In this document: positions 25,312 through 35,300 of the stretch, in pieces
How positions within the stretch are numbered: position 1 is the first letter of the stretch
Layout of the letters: every line of letters begins with the position of its first letter
DNA from: Vallitalea pronyensis
Lineage (GTDB): Bacteria > Bacillota > Clostridia > Lachnospirales > Vallitaleaceae
Assembly (NCBI RefSeq): GCF_018141445.1
Contig: NZ_CP058649.1
Span: 6,157,001-6,221,000 of the forward strand
Length of the DNA: 64,000 nucleotides
Direction of reading: 5' to 3'
Made by a program: the position numbers and the translations under genes
The notes under the pieces: generated by a model
Seen by the model: the letters and a program-made list of their open reading frames with translations, nothing else
What the model was told of the DNA's origin: nothing
Databases searched by the model: none

Positions 25312-26183
25312 TTTTCCTGCCCCCTATATTGTATGATGGTCACGATTAATATAAATATAAATAAGATAACAGCTTCCGCAGAGGCATAACCAAACTTAAA
25401 ATTTTTGAATGCATCTGTATAGATTTTATAAACCAGCACGCTGGTAGCTCTACCTGGTCCACCTTCTGTCATGATGAAGACTTGTGCGAATACTTTAAAG
25501 GAGCTAATGATGCTGATAATCACCACGAAGAACATGGTTGGTGAAATCATGGGCAGTGTTACATACCTGAATCGCTTCCACCCATTAGCCCCATCGATCT
25601 TTGCTGCTTCATATAATTGGATGGGTATGGCCTTAAGTCCTGCAATAAACATGATCATATAGTAACCAAAGGATTTCCATACACTCATGAATATCACAGC
25701 TGGCATGGCCCAAGTGACAGATGATGTCCATCGAGGTGGATTAGCAATACCGATCTGCTTCAACACCATGTTAATGGGTCCAAAATCCGGATGATACAAA
25801 AATTGCCACACAACGGCTACAGCAACGATAGATGATATATGTGGAAAAAAGTGCAACGCTCTAAAAAGTTTGATGCCTTTTAACCCTTCATTCAATATAA
25901 GTGCAAAGGCTAGTGCAAATACAATAGTAAGGGGTACGGTTATAGCTGTATAATATAGGGTATTCAATAACGATATTCTAAACCCCGTATCTTTGAATAA
26001 CTTAAAATAATTAGAAAGACCAACAAATACAGCTGGTCTGGCACTGTCCCATTCCATAAAACTGAGTAAAAAAGCATAGACTACGGGTATCAATGTAAAA
26101 ACAATAAAGCCAACAAAGTTCGGTGCTAAAAAAGCATAAGCTTTCATTCTATTTCTTCTAATAATGGTTTTATTCTGTGTCAT
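25290..26183 (-). CDS. Carbohydrate ABC transporter permease, MalF type
   Basis: The 297-residue membrane protein has six spans and the EAA loop QLYEAAKIDGANGWKRFRYVTLPMISP (about 190-216). It begins with a basic stretch before the first span (AYAFLAPNFVGFIVFTLIPVVYAF). AGGAAG lies six bases before the ATG. Upstream is the solute-binding lipoprotein gene and downstream the MalG partner; together they form a CUT1-type sugar importer. Confidence 0.93.
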   Translation of the reverse strand: MTQNKTIIRRNRMKAYAFLAPNFVGFIVFTLIPVVYAFLLSFMEWDSARPAVFVGLSNYFKLFKDTGFRISLLNTLYYTAITVPLTIVFALAFALILNEGLKGIKLFRALHFFPHISSIVAVAVVWQFLYHPDFGPINMVLKQIGIANPPRWTSSVTWAMPAVIFMSVWKSFGYYMIMFIAGLKAIPIQLYEAAKIDGANGWKRFRYVTLPMISPTMFFVVIISIISSFKVFAQVFIMTEGGPGRATSVLVYKIYTDAFKNFKFGYASAEAVILFIFILIVTIIQYRGQEKWVNYMN

Positions 26184-26402
26184 GTTTCACTTCCTATCTC
26201 TTTAACTTATACGCATCAACATGTATAACAGGAGCCACTCCGTTCCTCACTAGAAGTTTTCAATACCTCGTGATATGTGAATGTTCCCTAGGGTATTATT
26301 CTCCAGGGCATAACAAAAGAGGCTTCTCAAAGTAATCATGAAGAATGGCTTAGATGAGATAGCCCTTTTGTTCCCTACTGAACGGATGATTAAGCTATAT
26401 TA

Positions 26403-27707
26403 TTATTTGTTTTGTTCAATGATTTCATCTCTTCTTGATTCCATATCTGCTATGGCGTCGTCAATGGACTTATTACCTGTTACGACCAATTGTATTTCTT
26501 CATCGACCATTTTACTTAGAAGTGGACTAAGCTTATCAGAAGGCCATTCCATAAATATATGCTCCGTTTCAAGGGCTATTTTACCGTCTTCTGGAAAATA
26601 TTCATTCTGGACAAATCGATCCATTACGGCTTCATTAATGAATGCTGGCATAATTAGCAAATCAGCTAAATGCTTAGCACCCTCTTCGCCGGATACAAAT
26701 TTGATGAATTCCCAAGTCTCTTCTTTATGTTTTGAGGTTGTGCTTAACAACATGGGTGAAACACCACCAATGGTTGCTTCTGCTTCATCTTTTGTCCATG
26801 TTGGCATAGGTGCAACACTCCAATTGTACTGTTCATCACTTATACCTTGTGATTTCATCTTCGCAAACTGTGACATTTGCCAGGTACCCATATAAAGCAT
26901 ACCTACATTACCTTTTTCCATCATACCTGCATAATGTGAACCCATGGATTTATTCGTTGCATAGTCTTGAGCGGATTTGTCTTCAAGTTGAATACCTTTT
27001 AATAATTCTAGACCATCCTTTAGCATGACGTAATCACCGGATACAAGATCGCCCATATTTTTTTGCAACCCTTGAAGAAAGTATACGCTTGCCCAAGTAT
27101 GAATATAGGTACCATATTCTTTGGTTGGTCCTTCACCGGATGTTAATTGTTTGGCTACTTCTCGATAGTCATCCCAAGTCATATCTTTTGTAGGATAATC
27201 AATGCCGTGTTTGTCGAACATATTTTTGTTATAAAATAACAACCAAAAATCTTTTCTATAGGGTAATCCATAAATCTTATCATCAATGTTAACGGTATCC
27301 ATGGTTGCACCATAGGGAACTGTATCTATTTTATCTGCTTCTATGTAGGTATCAAGGGGGTCAATTTGTTCTTTTGTTACATAACCACCAAGGTCAGAAA
27401 TTGTTTTGCAAAAGAAGGTATCAATGGTTTCACCACCTGCTAACATAATGGCTAACTTATCGCCATACTCTTTTGCAGAAATATCCAGAACATCAATTTT
27501 AATCCCTTCATTTTCTGCTTCATATCGTTCGATTAATGGTTGAAGACCAGAATTCTCATAATCCCATAGGGCAAATCGAATGGTAATATCTTCTTGCTGG
27601 TCTTTTTTTGTAGAAGAAGATGCTTGACCCCCTTCTGAATTTTTACCACACCCTGCCAATGACAACAATAAAGTAATAACTAACAATAACGATAATAATT
27701 TTTTCAT
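26403..27707 (-). CDS. Sugar-binding lipoprotein of the ABC importer
   Basis: The 434-residue extracellular solute-binding protein (family 1) has a lipoprotein signal with lipobox LAGCG (Cys near 21), then a typical bilobal fold (ITIRFALWDYENSGLQPLIERYEAENEGIKIDVL at the start). The ATG at 27707 is chosen because GGAGG lies nine bases upstream; the longer frame starts at a GTG in the ribosome site. The gap to the MalF gene is about 220 bases and may hold a processing site that raises binding protein levels. The sugar cannot be read from the sequence, but the lyase downstream suggests an oligosaccharide with uronic acid. Confidence 0.92.
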   Translation of the reverse strand: MKKLLSLLLVITLLLSLAGCGKNSEGGQASSSTKKDQQEDITIRFALWDYENSGLQPLIERYEAENEGIKIDVLDISAKEYGDKLAIMLAGGETIDTFFCKTISDLGGYVTKEQIDPLDTYIEADKIDTVPYGATMDTVNIDDKIYGLPYRKDFWLLFYNKNMFDKHGIDYPTKDMTWDDYREVAKQLTSGEGPTKEYGTYIHTWASVYFLQGLQKNMGDLVSGDYVMLKDGLELLKGIQLEDKSAQDYATNKSMGSHYAGMMEKGNVGMLYMGTWQMSQFAKMKSQGISDEQYNWSVAPMPTWTKDEAEATIGGVSPMLLSTTSKHKEETWEFIKFVSGEEGAKHLADLLIMPAFINEAVMDRFVQNEYFPEDGKIALETEHIFMEWPSDKLSPLLSKMVDEEIQLVVTGNKSIDDAIADMESRRDEIIEQNK

Positions 27708-27894
27708 TTTTACTACCTCCACAGTATGTTTGGTTTACTTCATCATTATACCAACTTCAACTGGGCAGAACCTTCCACTATGTTGTGATTTGTTATCCTA
27801 TCTTATGTATTCCACCCCACAAGCAAGCCAAGCCCATTACTGCTGTCATAAGTACACATGATCAGGTTATACAATCTTTGGATTCTTGCACTAT

Positions 27895-29508
27895 TTACAT
27901 AATGGGTGCGTTACGACTTCTAAATGCCTTAGGTGTTGTACCCATCTGCTTCCTAAAAACCCGATTAAAATAATGCACATTTTTGTAGCCTATTTCATCG
28001 CTTATTGCATATATCTTTTTATCTGTCTGTATGAGCAGTTCAATGGCTTTGTCTATTCTCACCTTTGTCACATAATCCGAATACTTCATCTTTTTCGTTT
28101 TATGGAAGATCGTACTCAAATATGTTGGATTCAAATGAACGCTGTTGGCTACATCACTCAAGGATATATTCTGGTTATAATGCTTCTTAATAAATGCTTC
28201 TGCTTTCACAATAATTCTTGAAATGTCATCACTGTTCATGACATCAAATCTTTTTGATATCTCAGCCATTAGACCTGCCAGCCATTCTTCAAATTCAATA
28301 TAGGTTTCAATGGTGTTCAGGTGATGATGGTTCATCCTATCCTCATCACATGCCTCAATCTCTAAACACTTTCTATCTTGTACAAATTCTTCATAGGCGT
28401 ACAACATGGAACTGGCCAATTTAATCCATGCATTAACGGTATATTTCTTTTGTTTGATCAAGAGTTGTAATTCATGATGATATTTATTTAAGGCTATAAA
28501 ATCGTAACTGCCCAATACCTTAGCAAAAGATGCTATACAGGTATTCATATGAGGCAATTGGTCACTCAGCACTAACCGTTCTTTTTGCTTCCTGATAAAA
28601 ACTTTCCCATACCCGCATATGATGCGATAGTCAAGAGCCTCATTAGCTTCCATATAGCCTTTTTTGAACCCCTTCAATGTATTGTCACCTTCACCAATGC
28701 CAATGGCACATTGGACATTAAGATACTGATATAGCATCTCAATGATACGACTCCCCATGAAATGAATGGCATCCATTGATGTGTCATAGCCCATTTTATG
28801 TGTAAAGCACAGGAATAGATGACTGCCTTTCACATCAAATGCATAACCCGTAAATTCTTCATTCATAATCTCGCTAGCAATATTACGTATGGCGAATTGA
28901 TGAGTGTATATCTTATGGGGTTCAATGACAACACCATGTAATGGCTTCGTCATGATGCCCAAAAAAAACAGTTGATGATGATGAAAGGTCATATCTAAGA
29001 GCTCCTGCTCCTTTTTAAAACTATCTTCACTGATTAGAACACCGCTAATGACTTTACGAAACAGCTCATTTCTTAGAGCACCAATATTTTTTTTGATTTG
29101 TTGTGCATCTGTGGTATGGTCCTCTTGACTGGTATGCTCTATTTGTTGTTTTAACTGCTGAATGACTGTCATGAGGGATTGACTATCTACTTCCACTTTT
29201 AATAGGTAGTCTACTGCACCTAGCATGAGTGCTTCTTTTACATAGTAGAATTCATCATAGCTGCTAAGGACAATAAATTTGATATGAGGGGCAACATGCT
29301 TTGCTTCACGGATTAACTCAATGCCATCCATAATGGGCATCTTAATGTCTGTGATGACAATCTCTGGCTTCTCACTGATAATGAAATCAAGGGCTTCTCT
29401 ACCATTACCCACTTCCCCAATTAATTCAAAACCATAACTGGCCCAGTCAATCATGGATTTAATACCAATTCTTACGATGGCTTCATCATCCACTAATAAT
29501 ACTTTCAT
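27895..29508 (-). CDS. Response regulator with AraC-type DNA-binding domain (YesN type)
   Basis: The 537-residue protein begins with a receiver domain (about 1-120; acidic residues DDE at 7-9, the phospho-accepting Asp in IVITDIKMPIMDG at about 55, Lys in VEVD region) and ends with two AraC helix-turn-helix motifs (about 435-530: SLSDVANSVHLNPTYLSTIFHK and IYAISDEIGYKNVHYFNRVFRK). The middle 300 residues are a poorly defined YesN-like region. Its ATG overlaps the kinase stop by four bases. It most likely activates the importer and lyase genes directly downstream. Confidence 0.93.
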   Translation of the reverse strand: MKVLLVDDEAIVRIGIKSMIDWASYGFELIGEVGNGREALDFIISEKPEIVITDIKMPIMDGIELIREAKHVAPHIKFIVLSSYDEFYYVKEALMLGAVDYLLKVEVDSQSLMTVIQQLKQQIEHTSQEDHTTDAQQIKKNIGALRNELFRKVISGVLISEDSFKKEQELLDMTFHHHQLFFLGIMTKPLHGVVIEPHKIYTHQFAIRNIASEIMNEEFTGYAFDVKGSHLFLCFTHKMGYDTSMDAIHFMGSRIIEMLYQYLNVQCAIGIGEGDNTLKGFKKGYMEANEALDYRIICGYGKVFIRKQKERLVLSDQLPHMNTCIASFAKVLGSYDFIALNKYHHELQLLIKQKKYTVNAWIKLASSMLYAYEEFVQDRKCLEIEACDEDRMNHHHLNTIETYIEFEEWLAGLMAEISKRFDVMNSDDISRIIVKAEAFIKKHYNQNISLSDVANSVHLNPTYLSTIFHKTKKMKYSDYVTKVRIDKAIELLIQTDKKIYAISDEIGYKNVHYFNRVFRKQMGTTPKAFRSRNAPIM

Positions 29509-31295
29509 TTTTTCTCACCTTCTATGTATGGGAATCGTATGATTACATCCGTATAGGTCTTGTTATCACTTTTAATTTCAAGTCCATAGGAATCACCATA
29601 AGTCAGCTTAATACGTTTATTAATATTATAAATACCAATCTGATTTAACCCCTTTGCTTTTTTCTGTTCCTGTTCATCAAATAACTTCTCCATGTTTTCT
29701 GGTGACATACCCACACCATCATCTCTTATGGATATGACCACATGCTCCTCTACCTTAACCACTGAAATATGTATGGTTCCAATACCCTCTTTGGGCTCAA
29801 TACCATGAAAAATGGCATTTTCTACAATGGGCTGCAGCATGAATCGAAATACCTTACACCCATATAATGAATCCTCCATATCATCTTTTATAAGACGTAT
29901 CTTACCTTTATATTTAATCTTTTGTATATGCACATAATCGTCAATATACCTTATTTCTTCTTCTAGTGGAATCAGTTCATCCGCACTACAGAGGACGGAT
30001 CTAAGCAATCTGCTAAACCGTGTCACGATCTGAACAATACCTTCAGCCCCCTGCATGGTTGCCATCCACTTTATTGAATTCAATGTATTATAGACAAAAT
30101 GGGGGTTAATTTGATATTGCAGTAATTCAATACTCATCAACCTTTTTTCATTCTCTTTTTCTATATTTTCTAGGATGAGGTCGTTAAGTCTTCTTTCCAT
30201 AATACTGATATTCTGGCTTAGATGTCCCAAATCGTCATCAGCCTCAACGACTGTATTGGCATCAAATTCACCCATGGTAATTTTTTTTACTTTGTCAATG
30301 AGTTTATTAATAGGTTTTGAAAACGTATTGGACAGCAGAATGACAAAAAACATGATCAGGACAGCGACGCATGCGATAATCAAGAGTAAGGTTTTTGTAT
30401 ATTCCAAACGTTGACTGCGAATAACAGTCATTGGTATTTTTTCAACAATCCACCAGTTCTCTGAATCTAGCTTTTGCTTAATGATTAAGTAATCCAAGTC
30501 ACCATCTTTTATCTCGATATAATCCTTATGGGATTGTTGAAGCTTATGAAACCAATCCGTATGCACAACAGATGTGCCATGATACACGGCGTCATTAGAA
30601 GCAATGATGCTCCCGTATTCATTGATTAAGAATAACCACTGGTTTTCTTGAAAATCAATGCCTTCAAATGTATCTGAAAAAATAGCAGGTTCAAAAAATA
30701 AAATAACACTTGCCTTCTTATTGCCTGTGTCTAGACTATAAATATTACGGTACTGAGGGATATAATAATTATTGGGTGATGCCATTTGCCGGTACTCAAT
30801 GATATCACTCCATATGACTTTTCCACTTTTTTCAGCGGAAACATCTGCCCATACCTGACTATCAAAAAGTTCTTGTCCAGGTAAGATAGAAGCACTGCCA
30901 TTTCTTAGTTCCAACCCGTTCACACCAACAACCACATAAGTTATGGCATAATCCAATATGGGTAAGAAAGCATACTGCCACTCAATACTAATAATAGCTT
31001 GTTTTTTTGTTTCGTCAAACTCCGACAACCCAACAAAACGCCTTGCTAATAAATCTTGTATGGAGCGGTCCGTAAAAAACCAGTTTGTTATTTGGGCTGT
31101 TTGCTGCAGGTTATTTTCGATATTAATTTTCACAGTGGTGATTGTATTTAGATTAGATTTGTAGATATTATCGATAAGTGTTCTATTGGATATTTGAAAA
31201 AGATAAACCCCGAGAATAAGTGAAGGTATAATTGCTACAAGAATAAATGCCATGATTAATTTGCTTTTAAATGTGCGAAATACATGTTTTTTCAA
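29505..31295 (-). CDS. Membrane sensor histidine kinase (YesM type)
   Basis: The 596-residue kinase has two membrane spans (about 10-32 and 300-320) flanking an extracellular Cache-type sensor region, then a HAMP domain (about 322-375, FSKPINKLIDKVKKITMGEFD). The His_kinase domain (LQYQINPHFVYNTLNSIKWM, about 390-410) and the HATPase domain (NAIFHGIEPKEGIGTI, DDGVGMSPENM) complete it. The start is TTG, with GGAAGGG at good spacing. It forms a pair with the YesN-type regulator and presumably senses a sugar outside the cell. Confidence 0.93.
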   Translation of the reverse strand: MKKHVFRTFKSKLIMAFILVAIIPSLILGVYLFQISNRTLIDNIYKSNLNTITTVKINIENNLQQTAQITNWFFTDRSIQDLLARRFVGLSEFDETKKQAIISIEWQYAFLPILDYAITYVVVGVNGLELRNGSASILPGQELFDSQVWADVSAEKSGKVIWSDIIEYRQMASPNNYYIPQYRNIYSLDTGNKKASVILFFEPAIFSDTFEGIDFQENQWLFLINEYGSIIASNDAVYHGTSVVHTDWFHKLQQSHKDYIEIKDGDLDYLIIKQKLDSENWWIVEKIPMTVIRSQRLEYTKTLLLIIACVAVLIMFFVILLSNTFSKPINKLIDKVKKITMGEFDANTVVEADDDLGHLSQNISIMERRLNDLILENIEKENEKRLMSIELLQYQINPHFVYNTLNSIKWMATMQGAEGIVQIVTRFSRLLRSVLCSADELIPLEEEIRYIDDYVHIQKIKYKGKIRLIKDDMEDSLYGCKVFRFMLQPIVENAIFHGIEPKEGIGTIHISVVKVEEHVVISIRDDGVGMSPENMEKLFDEQEQKKAKGLNQIGIYNINKRIKLTYGDSYGLEIKSDNKTYTDVIIRFPYIEGEKK

Positions 31296-31429
31296 GTGGG
31301 TGCCCTTCCCTCTATGTAGTTATGTGATCTATATTCATGTATCAATTCTAGTATATCATTGTTAATAACTCGATAATCGTGTTATACTGATATAAAATAT
31401 GCGTATCTTTGGAAAATTAGGAGGAAGCC

Positions 31430-32293
31430 ATGTCCGAACATCTTATGTCGTCTCAACATAACGAAATACAGGTACTCCACGCCATATCCAATGACTGGAG
31501 TATGGTTAATGCTCATTTTCACGACAAGTATGAATTAAATCTCTCTATCTCTGGCGGTAATCGCTTCTTTGTTAATGATACCGTCCACATTACTGAGCCA
31601 GGGGATTTATTCTTTTTGAGTCCCGAAGACCTTCATAAAAATCTGGTACCACAACATGTAACTTATGAGCGTTATCTTATTTTTTTCACACCAAAGTCCA
31701 TGGCATGTTTTGACACCTGTGGTACAGACTTATTCGAAATATTCAAGCGTCCTCACCCTGAGTTTAACAACAAACTGTCCCTTAATCAAGAACAATTACT
31801 GGAAATCACTACCCTCTTAGATGATATCATCTACCATGCGACATGCAGATATGCCAATCTTATACTCTACAAAAAAATAAAAGTGGCGGAACTCTTGCTT
31901 TTAATCCACAACATCTACCATAATCATAGGAACCCTTATCCCATGAATCCAGATACCATAAGCAAAAAAGTCCACTCCATTATCGATTACATTAACCTGC
32001 ATCTATCTTCTAAGCTAACCATTGACCATCTTGCCAAGCAATTTTATATAAACAAACACTATCTCTGTGACATTTTTAAGAAAGAAACGAATTTTACCAT
32101 TAACCAGCATATTACCAACAAACGGATCATTAAATCAAAAATCCTGCTAAAAAAAGGTTTGACCGTCACAGAAGTTACAGCCGCTATCGGCTATGAAAAC
32201 GATTCCCATTTTATTCGCACCTTCAAAAAACTTGTGGGAATAACCCCCAAACAATATGCTTTAAAACATCCTCATACCAAGGACAACCTTTGA
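31430..32293 (+). CDS. AraC family regulator with cupin domain, divergent
   Basis: The 287-residue regulator has a cupin-like sensor (about 20-100; HDKYELNLSISGGNRFFVNDTVHITEPGDLFFLSPEDLHKN) and C-terminal tandem helix-turn-helix motifs (about 185-280: SKLTIDHLAKQFYINKHYLCDIFKKE and TVTEVTAAIGYENDSHFIRTFKKLVG). AGGAGG lies upstream of the ATG. It is divergent from the YesM/N operon and shares its control region (31296-31429), where TTGTTA and TATACT form a plausible rightward promoter. It is a second regulator for the sugar locus. Confidence 0.9.
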   Translation: MSEHLMSSQHNEIQVLHAISNDWSMVNAHFHDKYELNLSISGGNRFFVNDTVHITEPGDLFFLSPEDLHKNLVPQHVTYERYLIFFTPKSMACFDTCGTDLFEIFKRPHPEFNNKLSLNQEQLLEITTLLDDIIYHATCRYANLILYKKIKVAELLLLIHNIYHNHRNPYPMNPDTISKKVHSIIDYINLHLSSKLTIDHLAKQFYINKHYLCDIFKKETNFTINQHITNKRIIKSKILLKKGLTVTEVTAAIGYENDSHFIRTFKKLVGITPKQYALKHPHTKDNL

Positions 32294-32350
32294 TGTAAGC
32301 ACAGAGCCAAAAATGTTCTGACGTAGGACTTTATATAGATTTTCCTAGCA

Positions 32351-32387
32351 TAAGCGGTGTCTCCCAAATCATGTGAGACACCGCTTA
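32351..32387. terminator. Bidirectional terminator
   Basis: A 13-bp perfect stem (TAAGCGGTGTCTC arms) between the convergent AraC and activase genes, with T-rich sequence on the plus side. Confidence 0.85.
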
Positions 32388-32399
32388 TATATTATTATT

Positions 32400-35300
32400 T
32401 TATGAATTAGAGGTTTCAGCTAGACTACCTGTTGTTTTTTCAAAGTTTTTGAAGGCAATGGATAGCATCAGTTTAATCCGATTAAGCTGATTCACTTCAC
32501 TTGCTCCAGGGTCATAGTCAACCACAAGCAGATTGGAATCCTTATACTTTTCTTTTAGTGCCCGTATCATCCCTTTACCTGTTACGTGATTGGGCAGGCA
32601 AGCAAAAGGCTGCATACAGACGATATTCTTAACGCCACTATCTAATAATTCTATCATTTCCGCAGTTAAAAACCACCCTTCTCCAGCATGATTACCTAGG
32701 GAAAGGATTTTCTCTGCTCCTTCTGCCAACTCCTGTATGGTTCTACAGTCTTCAAATCGCTTACTCTTTTTAAGGGCTTCTCTTGAATACTTTCTAAAAG
32801 CTTCCACGTAGCGAATCCCTACATTAGATGCTAACGCATGCCATTTGCTCTTACCAAGGTATTTACTCTTAAAATTCGCATTAAACACACTGTATAGAAA
32901 GAAATCGATAAGTCCAGGTACAACCGCTTCTCCCCCTTCACTTTCAATCACTTTTACAATCTGATTATTAGAATGGGGGTTGAATTTAACAAATATTTCA
33001 CCTGTTAAACCAATCCGAGGTTTTTTAATAGAACGAAGGGGTATCTTATCAAAATCATCCACAATACCTTGAATGATATCCTCTTTGATAAAACTATCAT
33101 TCGTGATATTCGCTATACAAATCTGTTTCCATTTAGCATGGAGCTTCTCCACAGAACCTGGTATCTGCTCATAAGGTCTTGTGCGATAGATCAATTGCAT
33201 GAACAGGTCACCATATAAGATGGACATGATCATCCGATTAATCATGGTAATGCTCAGCTTAAACCCAGGATGCCGTTCCATGCCCACAGCATTAAGGGAT
33301 AATACGGGAATATGACCAAAACCTGCATCCCGTAAGGCTTTTCTAATAATGGCTATATAGTTTGTAGCTCGGCATACACCACCTGTTTGGGATATGATAA
33401 CAGATGTATTTTTAGGGTCATAACCATCATGTTTTAGTGCACATAGAATCTGACCGATAATCATGATGGAAGGGTAACAGGTATCATTGTTGACATATTT
33501 TAATCCCTCTTCCATGACCCTTTCATCCACACCTGGAAGGATTTTCAGCCGATAGCCACAGCTTTTTACTGCCTCCTCCAGTAATTCAAAATGTATAGGC
33601 GATAGCTGAGGTGCAAGGATGGTATGCTTTTTCTTCATCTCCCCAGTAAACAGCACCCTTTTTGGAAAATCATGTATCAGCATAGGCATGATCCTGTTTT
33701 TTTCTCTTTCTTTCATGGCCGCCTTTAGAGAACGAAGACGTATACGTGCTGCTCCAAGGTTATTCACTTCATCGATTTTGATTAATGTATAGAGTTTATT
33801 ATTGTTTTCCAATATCTCCGCTACCATATCTGTTGCAATGGCATCTAAACCACATCCAAATGAATTAAGCTGTACCACTTCCAAATAATCCGTTGTGCTG
33901 ACGAAACTGGCTGCTTTATAAGCTCTTGAATGATAAGTCCACTGATCCACCACCCTAAGGGGATTATCGATCTTACCTAAGTGAGCAACGGAATCTTCCG
34001 TCAATACAGCCATACCTAGATGATTAATCAATTCTGGAATACCGTGATGAATCTCTGGGTCAATATGATAGGGCCTGCCACATAATACAATTCCCTTCTT
34101 CCCATGAAGTCTCAGGTAGGCTAAAGTTTCTTCACCTTTTTTTCGAATATCTTCCTTAAATATCTCATTTTCTTCCCAAGCCAAGCTCAGGGCTTTGTCT
34201 ACTTGTTTCTTACTGACACCATACTTCTTAAAGGTATCATACAGCACCTTTGATAGGGCGTGCTTATTGTCCAAGGTAACAAAGGGGTTAATGAAATCTA
34301 TATGTTTCTCTTTTAATATGTCCATGTTGTTCCTGATGACTTCTGGGTATGAAATCACCAACGCACAATTCAAATGATTATCGCTATGACTAAACTCCTT
34401 CTTCTCATAGAAAATACAGGGATAAAAAATCATATCCACTTCTTGTTCAATCAAACTCATCATATGACCATGGGTTAACTTTGCTGGGTAGCAGGCTGAT
34501 TCGGACGGTATAGTTTCCATGCCTTTTTCATAGATTTTTTTATGACTTCTAGGGGATATCTGAACACGAAATCCTAATGCTGTCAGGAATGTAAACCACA
34601 GAGGATAATTCTGGTAAATATTCATCACCCGAGGTATGCCAATTACTGCTTTAGCTTGTTCTTTTTTTATAGGCTCATATTGGAATAAACGCTTGTATTT
34701 ATAATCGTATAAATTAGGTAATTCATTGGATGCTGTCTCCTCACCACTACCCCGTTCACAACGGTTGCCGCTGACGAAGCGAGAACCGTCTTCAAAAGTA
34801 TTGATGGTTAAAAAACAATGATTAACACACAGATTACAACGTCTATGATCCACTTTACTTGTAAAATCAGTCAGCTTCTCTTGTGTGAGTAAACTGCTCT
34901 TTTCGCCTTCAACATAACGCTCTCTTGCTAATAAGCCACAGCCATATGCGCCCATCATCCCAGCAATGGTTGGTCTTACTACTTCTCTTCCCGAAATATG
35001 TTCAAAACTTCTTAGTATGGCTTCATTATGGAAAGTACCACCTTGGACAATGATTTTATCGCCCATTTCCTCAGGATTTTTGATTTTAATTACCTTTTGC
35101 AAGGCATTGTTAATCAAAGAGTAAGAGAGTCCAGCAGATATATCGCCTACCGTAGCCCCTTCTTTCTGGGCTTGTTTCACTCTTGAATTCATAAATACGG
35201 TACATCTGGAACCAAGGTCCACCGGCTCTTTCGCAAATAAAGCTTTTTCACTAAAAGCTTCTACTGTTAGATTCAGCGATTTAGCGAAGGTCTCAATAAA

